The position numbers were made by a program, and so were the translations under genes. The notes beneath the pieces are model-generated. The model worked only from the letters and a program-made list of their open reading frames with translations. It had not been told where the DNA came from and did not search any database. Source: Prevotella sp. (GTDB lineage Bacteria; Bacteroidota; Bacteroidia; Bacteroidales; Bacteroidaceae). From it: DNA of 16,946 bases. Positions 1 to 7,278 of the stretch are shown here, one piece after another (the first letter of the stretch is position 1; every line of letters starts with the position of its first letter). The DNA is taken from assembly GCA_021204735.1 (NCBI GenBank), contig JAJPYV010000087.1:1-16946 (forward strand), read 5' to 3'.

Positions 1-129
1 AGGTTTGCAAGGGTGTTGGAATATGCGGTTAGCTTTTCCAGTGTATTATCCCATTTCTTGCATACCTGTTTTTGTTATTATGTCTGCACAACGTATAGGC
101 ATATACATATAGAAAATTGATATATGCGC

Positions 130-172
130 AAAAAACCGGGATAAGAAAAATCTGACTTTCTTACCCCGGTTT
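130..172 (-). terminator. Intrinsic terminator downstream of korB
   Basis: Arms at 133-148 and 157-172 form a 16-bp stem around an 8-nt loop. On the minus strand the only non-Watson-Crick pair is a G-U wobble, whereas on the plus strand the same position is an A-C mismatch. In the minus direction the stem is followed by six T (A-run at 130-135). It lies 18 bases past the korB stop, so it most likely ends the korA-korB transcript. Confidence 0.8.
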
Positions 173-189
173 GTGTATAATGACTAATT

Positions 190-1194
190 CTATTTCACTT
201 CCCAAGTGTCGTTGGTATCAAGAAGTTCCATAAAGTTGTGGTACTTCTTCTTCGCTTTAATCTCCTCAATTTGCCCGTTTACGGCAGTATCGTAGGTAGG
301 AGCCTCAACATCACGGATTACACCGAGAGCAACAGGAAAACCATGCTCATTGTCCATCATGGCAAGGTGCAGTTGTAGGGTGTTGTCCTCGCAATGAGCG
401 TCGTGTACGAGGATATCTTTCTCTGTGATACCATTCTCACCTATTTTCACAACTTTCAATCCGAAACCCTGCTGTATCAGTCCATACTCGTTGTTTTCGC
501 CGAAAATCAGCGGTTCTCCGTGACGTACATGTATGGTGTTCTGCTTTCTGCCTGCCTTTGTGTATATCGGGTCATAGCACCCGTTATTGAATATCACACA
601 GTTTTGTAAAATCTCGCAGACAGAAGCACCCTTATGCAGTTTTGCAGCCTTTAAGATTTCCACCGTTCCCTCAGCATCGGTAGCCACGGCGCGTGCAAAG
701 AAATGACCACGTGCGCCGAAACAGAGTTCTGCCGGCAGGAATGGGTCTTCCACTGTTCCGTATGGAGATGACTTACTTACAAATCCACGAGGTGAGGTAG
801 GGGAGTACTGCCCTTTCGTAAGACCATAGATCTTATTGTTGAGCAATATAATGTTGATGTCGATATTGCGCCTCATAGCGTGAATAAAGTGATTACCACC
901 GATAGCAAGTCCATCACCATCACCACTAATCTGCCAGACGGTGAGTTCAGGATTTGCTACTTTTGCACCGGTAGCTATTGCAGCCGCACGACCGTGTATT
1001 GTCTGCATTGCATACGTGTTGACGTAATAAGGTAAACGACTTGAGCATCCAATACCCGAAATTACTGCTGTCATATATGGCGGAACACCAAGTTCTGCCA
1101 TCGCTTTGTGCAGCGAAGCCAAGAAGAAATGGTCTCCGCAGCCTGGACACCAGCGAGGTTGTCCTTTTTTATAATCTGTAGCTGTATAATTCAT
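190..1194 (-). CDS. korB: 2-oxoglutarate:ferredoxin oxidoreductase, beta (TPP) subunit
   Basis: Beta subunit of a 2-oxoacid:ferredoxin oxidoreductase, a cytoplasmic enzyme that converts 2-oxoglutarate and CoA to succinyl-CoA and CO2 while reducing ferredoxin; it is typical of anaerobic Bacteroidetes. The protein has WCPGCGDH near residues 15-22, a thiamine-diphosphate/Mg motif starting GDGDG at about 91-95, and NN at about 119-120. About 334 residues is normal for the family. I chose the ATG at 1194 (MNYTATDYK) because AAAGGAA lies about 8 nt upstream; the ATG at 1200 (MSMNY) is possible but too close to that site. A longer TTG-started frame to 1218 reads through the ribosome site and is unlikely. 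It follows korA on the same strand after a 122-bp gap that contains a GC-rich repeat. The assignment to 2-oxoglutarate rather than pyruvate rests on overall similarity to known KorB and on the fused partner. Confidence 0.92.
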   Translation of the reverse strand: MNYTATDYKKGQPRWCPGCGDHFFLASLHKAMAELGVPPYMTAVISGIGCSSRLPYYVNTYAMQTIHGRAAAIATGAKVANPELTVWQISGDGDGLAIGGNHFIHAMRRNIDINIILLNNKIYGLTKGQYSPTSPRGFVSKSSPYGTVEDPFLPAELCFGARGHFFARAVATDAEGTVEILKAAKLHKGASVCEILQNCVIFNNGCYDPIYTKAGRKQNTIHVRHGEPLIFGENNEYGLIQQGFGLKVVKIGENGITEKDILVHDAHCEDNTLQLHLAMMDNEHGFPVALGVIRDVEAPTYDTAVNGQIEEIKAKKKYHNFMELLDTNDTWEVK

Positions 1195-1280
1195 TGACAT
1201 ATTTCCTTTAAATAGCAAGCTCTATTCTCAAGCAAAACGTATTCTTAATTCGTATAATCATTTAACTTCAGCCGTACTGC

Positions 1281-1316
1281 AAGTCCCCCTAAGGGGGGGG
1301 GGATTTAGGGGCTTTT
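1281..1316. repeat. C/G-rich palindromic intergenic repeat between korA and korB
   Basis: The short korA-korB spacer holds a CCCCC-TAA-GGGGG hairpin with a G10 homopolymer at 1293-1302, then ATTTAGGGGC. Read on the minus strand (AGCCCCTAAATCCCC...TTAGGGGGACTT) it matches the segment at 10781-10810 (AGCCCCTAAAATCCCC...TTAGGAGGACTT) closely. It is therefore a dispersed repeat, present here in the opposite orientation to the copy before purE. Function unknown; it sits inside what should be one transcript. Confidence 0.75.
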
Positions 1317-3167
1317 TTAACTCTTAATTATGTCACCGAAGGCGGCAACCAACTGACTTACAACGAAAGGTTGTCCTTTCACCTCATTATATTGATAGGG
1401 AACAAATCCATCGACACTCATACGCAGATAAGCGGCAAGTTGACCGAGGTTTTGCTCTGCCACCACCACTTTCTTGTACTTTTTAAGTACCTCCGATGTA
1501 TTCTTTGGCAGAGGGTTGATGAATTTAAAGTGTGTTAAAGCCACCTTGTTGCCAGCTTTCCTCAGTTCGTCCATAGCTGAATACAGATGACCGAATGTGC
1601 CACCGAAACCAACGATAAGCAGTTCGGCATCATCTTTGTCACCATATACGTGCAGGTCAGGAACTTCTATCTTAGCCACTTTCTCAGCCCTTAGACGGCA
1701 CATTTTATCGTGGTTTTCTGGGTCAGTGGATATAGCACCAGTGTTACCATCCTTTTCCAAACCGCCCAATATGTGTGAGTAGCCTTCAGTACCTGGTATT
1801 GCCCAATAGCGTGCGCCATTTTCTGGGTCACGATGATAAGGCGAATAACTACCCTTCTGCTCTGCTGGTGCATAGTGAGGATGAATGTCAGGCAATTCCT
1901 CCATTGTAGGTAGTTTCCAAGCGGCAGACCCATTAGCTACGAAAGCATCTGTGAGCAATACTACTGGAGTAAGGTGCTCAAGGGCGATTTTCGCTGCCTG
2001 ATACACAGAGTCAAAACAGTCGGTAGGACTTTTTGCAGCGATTACAGGCATTGGCGATTCTCCGTTACGTCCGAAAAGAGCCTGTAACAAGTCGGTCTGC
2101 TCACTCTTTGTAGGAAGTCCCGTTGACGGACCGCCACGCTGTACGTCGATTATCACAAGAGGAAGTTCATCGATTACGGCAAGGTTCATCGCCTCACTCT
2201 TCAGACAGATACCAGGTCCTGATGTTGAGGTTGCTGCCAAGGCACCTGCGAAAGAGGCTCCTACAGCACTTGCGCAACCAGAGATTTCATCCTCGCACTG
2301 TACTGTTATTACACCGCATGACTTATGTTTTGAGAGTTCGTGTAGTATGTCAGTTGCTGGTGTTATAGGATAAGAACCGAGATATAGTTTCAGTCCTGCT
2401 TTTTCTGCAGCAGCAATCAGTCCGTATGCTGTTGCCTTGTTGCCAGTGATATCCATATAGCGGCCCTTCACTTTCACCTTCGACTCGATGCGATATGTAG
2501 ATGGTACGCTTGCGTGAGAGTTGTGACCATAGTCATAGCCAGCATTCACCACCTTAATATTATTCTCTGCTATCTGAGGCTTTCTTGCGAATTTCTCTTT
2601 TAGGAAATTTGCAACTAATTCCAAATCACGGTTAAACAACCAGCATACCAAGCCGAGTGCAAACATGTTGCGGCATTTCAGTATTGCCTTGTTGTCCATA
2701 CCACTATCCTCAAGGCAGTGTTTTACCATTGTAGTAATCGGACAAGCAACAACCCTGTCAGGGTCGATACCCATCTCACCAAGATAGTCGCCTGTCTTGA
2801 ACTGCGCCCTTTCGAGGTCTTTCGGCCCGAAACTGTCGGTGTCGATGATAATGGTTGCTTGCGGTTTTGTGTATCTGTACTGCATTTTCAATGCTGCGGC
2901 GTTCATAGCCACGAGTACATCACAAAGGTCACCAGGAGTATAAACTATACCCTCACCAATGTGAACCTGAAATCCTGACACGCCCGTTAGTGAGCCTTGC
3001 GGGGCGCGGATGTCTGCCGGATAGTCGGGAAACGTTGAAATGCCATTGCCTATCTCCGCAGAGACAGTTGAGAAAATGTTACCTGCCAACTGCATTCCGT
3101 CACCAGAGTCGCCCGAAAAGCGAACTACGACATCATTCAATTCTTTTACTTCTACTACGTCAGTCAT
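1317..3167 (-). CDS. korA: 2-oxoglutarate:acceptor oxidoreductase, fused gamma-alpha subunit
   Basis: Partner of KorB in the 2-oxoacid:ferredoxin oxidoreductase. The 616-residue protein is a gamma-alpha fusion. The N-terminal gamma domain (about residues 1-190) begins with VVRFSGDSGDGMQLAGN and contains FPDYPADIRAPQG. The alpha or pyrimidine-binding domain starts around residue 240 with GNKATAYGLIAAAEKAG and LGSYPITPATDILHEL, followed by STSGPGICLKSEAMN and DVQRGGPSTGLPTKSEQ. A C-terminal transketolase-like domain ends with VVVAEQNLGQLAAYLR. No ferredoxin cysteine cluster is seen, so electrons must leave through KorB or another carrier. The start is the ATG at 3167; the leader is AT-rich without a clear Shine-Dalgarno, as is usual in Bacteroidetes. 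It is first in the korA-korB unit, with a good promoter candidate about 105-135 bp upstream. Confidence 0.93.
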   Translation of the reverse strand: MTDVVEVKELNDVVVRFSGDSGDGMQLAGNIFSTVSAEIGNGISTFPDYPADIRAPQGSLTGVSGFQVHIGEGIVYTPGDLCDVLVAMNAAALKMQYRYTKPQATIIIDTDSFGPKDLERAQFKTGDYLGEMGIDPDRVVACPITTMVKHCLEDSGMDNKAILKCRNMFALGLVCWLFNRDLELVANFLKEKFARKPQIAENNIKVVNAGYDYGHNSHASVPSTYRIESKVKVKGRYMDITGNKATAYGLIAAAEKAGLKLYLGSYPITPATDILHELSKHKSCGVITVQCEDEISGCASAVGASFAGALAATSTSGPGICLKSEAMNLAVIDELPLVIIDVQRGGPSTGLPTKSEQTDLLQALFGRNGESPMPVIAAKSPTDCFDSVYQAAKIALEHLTPVVLLTDAFVANGSAAWKLPTMEELPDIHPHYAPAEQKGSYSPYHRDPENGARYWAIPGTEGYSHILGGLEKDGNTGAISTDPENHDKMCRLRAEKVAKIEVPDLHVYGDKDDAELLIVGFGGTFGHLYSAMDELRKAGNKVALTHFKFINPLPKNTSEVLKKYKKVVVAEQNLGQLAAYLRMSVDGFVPYQYNEVKGQPFVVSQLVAAFGDIIKS

Positions 3168-3270
3168 ATTATATATAATATATGTGTTTTTATTGCCTTA
3201 ACTATATCTAATACCATCTCCACGAAGTCCTGTTTTAGCAAGGATAAGAATGTGGATAATAAAACAATAT

Positions 3271-3302
3271 GCAAAGTTCGTAAAGAATATTGAAACTGCA
3301 AA
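3271..3302 (-). promoter_or_regulatory. Bacteroidetes-type promoter for korA
   Basis: On the minus strand TTTG (3302-3299) is followed after 19 nt by GAACTTTGC (3279-3271). This matches the primary-sigma consensus TTTG-N19-TAnnTTTG except for the first T of the -7 box. A start about six bases further would give korA a leader of roughly 100 nt. Pattern match only. Confidence 0.5.
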
Positions 3303-3323
3303 ATGTTTTTAAGGAAATATTAA

Positions 3324-3360
3324 ATAAAACGTGCAAAAAATCATTATTTGCACGTTTTAT
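3324..3360 (-). terminator. Intrinsic terminator of the nucleoside kinase gene
   Basis: Perfect 14-bp arms (ATAAAACGTGCAAA at 3324-3337 and its complement at 3347-3360) enclose a 9-nt loop. On the minus strand the stem runs into T-rich sequence (TTTATTTAATATTT). It begins 43 bp after the kinase stop codon and upstream of korA on the same strand, so it separates the two transcripts. Confidence 0.7.
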
Positions 3361-3402
3361 CTTACAAATGTTCATTATTTTCCGAATAAACCTATCAGAA
3401 AG

Positions 3403-5064
3403 TCAATATTTAAACGAGCTGCCTCCAAGGAATTCTCTCAACAAAGATGTAGGCGGCAACTGGCGGTTTGGTATCGGAGAGATATATTGCAGGAATTTCA
3501 GCAGTCGGTAGGCTTCCGCATGCTCCTCTACATTCTCTGGCACTTGTCTTAAGAGAGGTTCAGCCTGTGTTTTGATTACGGCAAGTTCAAACAGAAGGGC
3601 AGTGTTGAACATCACATCAGCATTTTCCTGGAACGGGAATATCCATTTTTTCTCACCAGCACGCACGCTTGCCCACCTTTTTATAGTATCCGCTGCATCC
3701 ACGCCACGGTATTTGTTGTCACGGATAATGCGGCGCAGTAGACGGTTGTCAGTAGTAGGTATATAGTTGTGTGTATCGAGCAGTATGGTTGTAAGAGCAG
3801 ATGCATAAACACGGAATTTCTGTTCTTCTGGTATTTGTGCCGTAAGTTCAGGGTTGAGTGCGTGTATTCCCTCAAGTATCAGTACGTTATCATCGTTCAG
3901 TTTCATCTTTTTCCCATTTCGCTCACTCATTCCCGTTTGGAAATTATAATGTGGGAGTTGTACCTCCTTGCCTGCAAACAAATCATTTAGTTGTTTGTTA
4001 AGCAGCGGTATGTCAAGAGCATACAAACTCTCATAGTCATATTCACCATTTTCGTCTTTCGGGGTTTTCTCACGGTCTACGAAATAATCGTCAAGAGAAA
4101 TCGGCACCGGTTTGATGCCACAGGTGAGCAACTGTACTGAGAGACGTTTGCAGAATGTTGTTTTTCCGCTTGAAGATGGACCAGAGATGAGCACCACCCT
4201 CACGCCTTTCTTCGCTACTATCATATCAGCAATACGAGCTATTTTCCTCTCCTGCAATGCCTCCGACACATTTATCAGTTCGGTGGCATGACCTTTCTGA
4301 ACTGCCTCGTTGAAGTCGCCCACAGTACTTACGCCGAGGATTTTCTGCCAACGGTGGTGCTCCAAGAAGATCTCGAACATCTTGTCCTGTCTAATCAGTT
4401 CTCCGAGTTGTGTTGGGTTCTCCTTCGAAGGAGTGCGGAGCAGCAGTCCGTCGTAGTATTTCTCAAGTCCGAAGAGATAAAGGTCACCAGTATTAGGGAG
4501 CAAAGTACCATAGAAATAGTCTTTATACCCATCAATCTCATAATAAGTTGTATAAAGCGTACCTACGCTTTTGAGCAGTTTTACCTTCGATTCTTTACCT
4601 AATTTCGAGAACATCTTTATTGCATCTTCTGTAGGACAGTCATGTCTGACAATAGGCATTTTCGCTTCGATTATCTCCTGCATTCTTTTGCGGATGGCAT
4701 CAGCCTCATCTTTTGTTACGGGGTGTCCCAACTCGATATTGCAGTAGTAACCATTAGACACTGGTATGTCTATTATCACCGGAATATCCGGATACAAGTC
4801 ATTCATAGCTTTGCAGAGCACGAAAAAGAGAGTTCTGGTGTATGCCCGTGCACCCGAAGGTGATGTTACGTCAAGAAACTCTACATCCACATTGTGATAA
4901 ACCCTGAATGTGAGTCCCTCTACCTTGTTGTTGACCTTTGCACTGATAGGTCCAAAGTCCATTTTTAAATTAAATTCATTAAAAACTTCAGAAAGTGTGC
5001 TCCCAATTGCAATGTTTTGTATTTTTTTATTATTTTTGCAACGGATTTGTATTAATTGTTTCAT
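3403..5064 (-). CDS. Nucleoside (uridine-kinase-like) kinase with N-terminal TGS / ThrRS-like domain
   Basis: Predicted P-loop kinase of the phosphoribulokinase/uridine kinase group, expected to phosphorylate a nucleoside with ATP or GTP in the cytoplasm. The 553-residue protein has a TGS-like ubiquitin-fold region at about residues 1-65, then a threonyl-tRNA-synthetase second-domain-like region around 70-240 (GARAYTRTLFFVL; IELGHPVTKDEADAIRKRM). The C-terminal kinase domain has Walker A GPSSSGKTT at 295-303, SLDDYF at 323-328, and a VLILEGIHALNPEL segment typical of uridine kinases. The tRNA-synthetase-derived half has no catalytic core and may bind RNA or sense nucleotides; that is inference. 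This architecture is known in Bacteroidetes and Clostridia as 'nucleoside kinase', with the substrate often undefined. The start at 5064 begins directly with the TGS strand (MKQLIQIRC). It is divergent from the Na/phosphate symporter. Confidence 0.85.
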   Translation of the reverse strand: MKQLIQIRCKNNKKIQNIAIGSTLSEVFNEFNLKMDFGPISAKVNNKVEGLTFRVYHNVDVEFLDVTSPSGARAYTRTLFFVLCKAMNDLYPDIPVIIDIPVSNGYYCNIELGHPVTKDEADAIRKRMQEIIEAKMPIVRHDCPTEDAIKMFSKLGKESKVKLLKSVGTLYTTYYEIDGYKDYFYGTLLPNTGDLYLFGLEKYYDGLLLRTPSKENPTQLGELIRQDKMFEIFLEHHRWQKILGVSTVGDFNEAVQKGHATELINVSEALQERKIARIADMIVAKKGVRVVLISGPSSSGKTTFCKRLSVQLLTCGIKPVPISLDDYFVDREKTPKDENGEYDYESLYALDIPLLNKQLNDLFAGKEVQLPHYNFQTGMSERNGKKMKLNDDNVLILEGIHALNPELTAQIPEEQKFRVYASALTTILLDTHNYIPTTDNRLLRRIIRDNKYRGVDAADTIKRWASVRAGEKKWIFPFQENADVMFNTALLFELAVIKTQAEPLLRQVPENVEEHAEAYRLLKFLQYISPIPNRQLPPTSLLREFLGGSSFKY

Positions 5065-5091
5065 GATCTTAATAATTAAGTATTACCGTTC

Positions 5092-5120
5092 GTAAAGTTA
5101 CGGAGTTTTATTCAACTCCG
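5092..5120. promoter_or_regulatory. Palindrome and -7-like box in the kinase/symporter divergent region
   Basis: A 7-bp perfect inverted repeat, CGGAGTT (5101-5107) and AACTCCG (5114-5120), with a 6-nt spacer lies in the 87-bp gap between the divergent starts. On the minus strand TAACTTTAC (5100-5092) follows it directly and resembles the -7 box TAnnTTTG. The palindrome would then fill the spacer of the kinase promoter, a plausible operator. No good -33 box was seen, so this is tentative. Confidence 0.35.
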
Positions 5121-5151
5121 GACATAATCGTGTCATAAATTAATTTAAAAT

Positions 5152-6858
5152 ATGTCGATTTGGATACTATTTAAGATTATTGGTTCATTGGCATTGCTCA
5201 TATACGGTATGAAAGTGATGAGCGAGGCACTCCAGAAGATGGCAGGTTCACAGTTGCGCCACATCTTGGGGACGATGACCAAGAATCGTTTCACAGGTAT
5301 GCTCACCGGTATGTTCGTGACGTGTTCAGTGCAGTCGTCTTCGGCAACCACCGTGATGACCGTATCATTTGTGAACGCGGGACTGATAACGCTTGCGCAG
5401 GCAATTTCCGTTATCATGGGAGCTAACATTGGGACAACTCTTACTGCTTGGATAATGAGCATAGGGTTCTCCTTCAACTTTACGAACGTGGTGTTCCCGG
5501 CGTTCATAGTAGGTATAATCTTGCTATACACCCGTCGCCGCAGGTTCATCGGAGATTTCATTTTCGGTATCTCGTTTATGTTCTTCTCTTTGGCTTTGTT
5601 GGGACAGACAGGCAAAGACATGGATTTAGAGCATAACACTGAACTGTTAGCGTTTTTCACTTCGTTTGATGTCAACAGTTATATGACGATTATCGTCTTC
5701 TTGTTGATAGGTACCGTGCTGACATGTATATTGCAATCATCGGCAGCTCTTATGGCGATCACCATGGTGCTTTGTTCCAGTGGAGTGTTACCAGTGTACC
5801 TTGGTATCGCACTTGTCATGGGAGAGAATATCGGAACAACACTCACTGCCAACCTTGCGGCTCTTGGAGCCAACACACAGGCAAGGCGTGCTGCATTGGC
5901 TCACTTGGTGTTCAATGTGTTCGGTGTAATTTGGATCCTGTGTCTTTTCTATCCATTCGTAAATACAGTATGCCGTATCGTACATTATGACCCACATTCA
6001 TCAGTTGCCGACCCAGTGAAACTTTCTGTAATGCTTGCCGCTTTCCATACAGGTTTCAATGTCTGCAACACCTTCATACTGATTTGGTTTGTGCCATATA
6101 TCGAAAAGGTAGTATGTTTCTTGATCAAGCCACGTGCGAGCGAGGAAAACGAAGACTTCCGTCTACATTACATCGGAGGAAATACACTTATGGAGACACC
6201 AGAGTTGTCGGTACTTGAGGCACAGAAAGAAATTATTCTTTTCGGAGAGCGTATGCAGAAGATGTTCAACTATTTACGTGAACTTCTCACCACCGACAGC
6301 GACACCACATTTGCCAAATTATATTCCAAGGTTGAGAAATACGAGAGCATAAGCAACCGCATGGAGATTGAGATTGCCAAATATCTTGACCGTGTGAGCA
6401 ATGCCCATCTGAGTGATGAGACAAAGGCAACCATTCGTGCCATGCTCCGTGAGATATCCGAAATAGAGAGTATCGGTGACAGTTGTTTAAACATTGCCCA
6501 GACTATGAACAGGAAGATGCAGGGCGAGGAAGAGTTCACCGAAAAACAGTTGGAACGCTTGTCCCAGATGTTCGAGCTTACCGACGACAGTCTTACGCAG
6601 ATGAACGTGATGCTTTCCGGACGTAAGGAAAAGCTCGACATTAGTCGTTCATTCAACATCGAGAATGAGATAAACAACTACCGCAACCAGTTGAAGATGC
6701 AGAACCTCAACGATGTCAACAATCATGAGTACACATATACCATAGGAACGATATACATGGATATCGTCAGCGAGTGTGAGAAACTCGGAGACTATGTAAT
6801 CAATGTGGTTGAGGCTCACATGGGCACAAAGCACCGCAAGATGTATCTAAGCGACTAA
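5152..6858 (+). CDS. Na/Pi cotransporter family protein with C-terminal PhoU-like domain
   Basis: Inner-membrane sodium-coupled phosphate transporter of the NptA/PNaS family. The 568-residue protein contains the two inverted family repeats: QSSSA at 61-65 with GANIGTT at 90-96, and QSSAA at 195-199 with GENIGTT at 224-230. Both the QSS and the G-x-NIGTT substrate/sodium motifs are intact. About eight to nine hydrophobic segments occupy residues 1-325. A soluble, charged helical region from about 345 to the end resembles a PhoU domain, common in bacterial members and probably regulatory. The ATG at 5152 starts immediately before the first membrane helix. It stands alone and is closed by a strong terminator. 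The secreted phosphatase gene at 7279 may supply its substrate, which is inference from proximity. The transported ion is assigned by family, and some relatives may carry other anions. Confidence 0.9.
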   Translation: MSIWILFKIIGSLALLIYGMKVMSEALQKMAGSQLRHILGTMTKNRFTGMLTGMFVTCSVQSSSATTVMTVSFVNAGLITLAQAISVIMGANIGTTLTAWIMSIGFSFNFTNVVFPAFIVGIILLYTRRRRFIGDFIFGISFMFFSLALLGQTGKDMDLEHNTELLAFFTSFDVNSYMTIIVFLLIGTVLTCILQSSAALMAITMVLCSSGVLPVYLGIALVMGENIGTTLTANLAALGANTQARRAALAHLVFNVFGVIWILCLFYPFVNTVCRIVHYDPHSSVADPVKLSVMLAAFHTGFNVCNTFILIWFVPYIEKVVCFLIKPRASEENEDFRLHYIGGNTLMETPELSVLEAQKEIILFGERMQKMFNYLRELLTTDSDTTFAKLYSKVEKYESISNRMEIEIAKYLDRVSNAHLSDETKATIRAMLREISEIESIGDSCLNIAQTMNRKMQGEEEFTEKQLERLSQMFELTDDSLTQMNVMLSGRKEKLDISRSFNIENEINNYRNQLKMQNLNDVNNHEYTYTIGTIYMDIVSECEKLGDYVINVVEAHMGTKHRKMYLSD

Positions 6859-6869
6859 CGAGACATAGT

Positions 6870-6909
6870 AAAAAACAGAGGTGCTTTCACTAAAGCACCT
6901 CTGTTTTTT
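6870..6909. terminator. Strong bidirectional intrinsic terminator
   Basis: Perfect 18-bp arms (6870-6887 and 6892-6909) around a CACT tetraloop; six A on the left and six T on the right give a U-tract in both directions. It lies 11 bp past the symporter stop and 25 bp past the stop of the convergent small gene at 6935, so it can end both transcripts. Confidence 0.9.
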
Positions 6910-6934
6910 ATAGTTTAAGTTTCAAAATATGTTT

Positions 6935-7123
6935 TTAATTATCGTAAAGATATACCCAAAGACATGACAATATTACAATTATCGCAATTAAAACTAATAT
7001 CAAGAATCCTAAGTTTTTCCATACCTTGCGTCTCCGAGACGCAGATAGGAGCTTGTTCTTTAAAATCTCAGATCCATCTTGATGATGGTGGTGATGATGA
7101 TGATTTTTAAGCTCTTTTTCCAT
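6935..7123 (-). CDS. Small single-pass membrane protein with N-terminal polyhistidine tract
   Basis: A 62-residue protein not assigned to a named family. Residues 1-7 are MEKELKN, followed by seven consecutive histidines (8-14, using both CAT and CAC codons), then QDGSEILKNKLL. A basic patch, SRRRKVWKN, precedes one hydrophobic helix (about residues 38-58, LGFLILVLIAIIVILSCLWVY). The basic patch before the helix predicts an inner-membrane anchor with the His-rich end in the cytoplasm. Mixed codons and a strict layout (tract, linker, basic patch, helix), plus a correctly placed terminator, argue that it is a real gene. The histidines could bind zinc, nickel or another metal, but nothing here proves it. 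It is convergent with the Na/phosphate symporter and divergent from the phosphatase gene. Confidence 0.7.
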   Translation of the reverse strand: MEKELKNHHHHHHHQDGSEILKNKLLSASRRRKVWKNLGFLILVLIAIIVILSCLWVYLYDN

Positions 7124-7221
7124 TAAATGTTTGATTTTATTACTTTTAAAATATATGAAGTATTAAACTCGCACCAAATTTAGAAATAAAAAATTTAAAT
7201 GAGCAAATAAAAAACTACTAA

Positions 7222-7255
7222 TTTGAGATATTTTAAGGAAATTTCCTAATTTTGC
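7222..7255 (+). promoter_or_regulatory. Promoter of the histidine phosphatase gene with internal palindrome
   Basis: TTTG (7222-7225), a 21-nt spacer and TAATTTTGC (7247-7255) match the Bacteroidetes primary promoter, with a perfect -7 box. Transcription would begin about 7260, about 19 nt before the ATG at 7279. A perfect 12-bp palindrome, AGGAAATTTCCT (7236-7247), lies between the two boxes, the position expected of a repressor site. Confidence 0.65.
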
Positions 7256-7278
7256 ACCCCATAATACATTATTTAAGT

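Noticed and set aside
1..120. Open frames at the left edge: plus-strand frame ending at 118-120, and minus-strand frame 74-1 reading QKQVCKKWDNTLEKLTAYSN...
   Set aside because: The plus frame is Cys/Tyr-rich and looks like a shadow. The minus frame looks more protein-like but has no start codon after two stops and runs off the window, so neither can be called.
394..609. Plus-strand ORF of 71 codons opposite korB
   Set aside because: Antisense to a well-supported enzyme gene, with no recognisable domain.
5145..5675. Minus-strand ORF of 176 codons opposite the symporter
   Set aside because: It is the mirror of the transporter frame (Pro/Ile/Val-rich by codon complement), and the symporter motifs prove the plus-strand frame.
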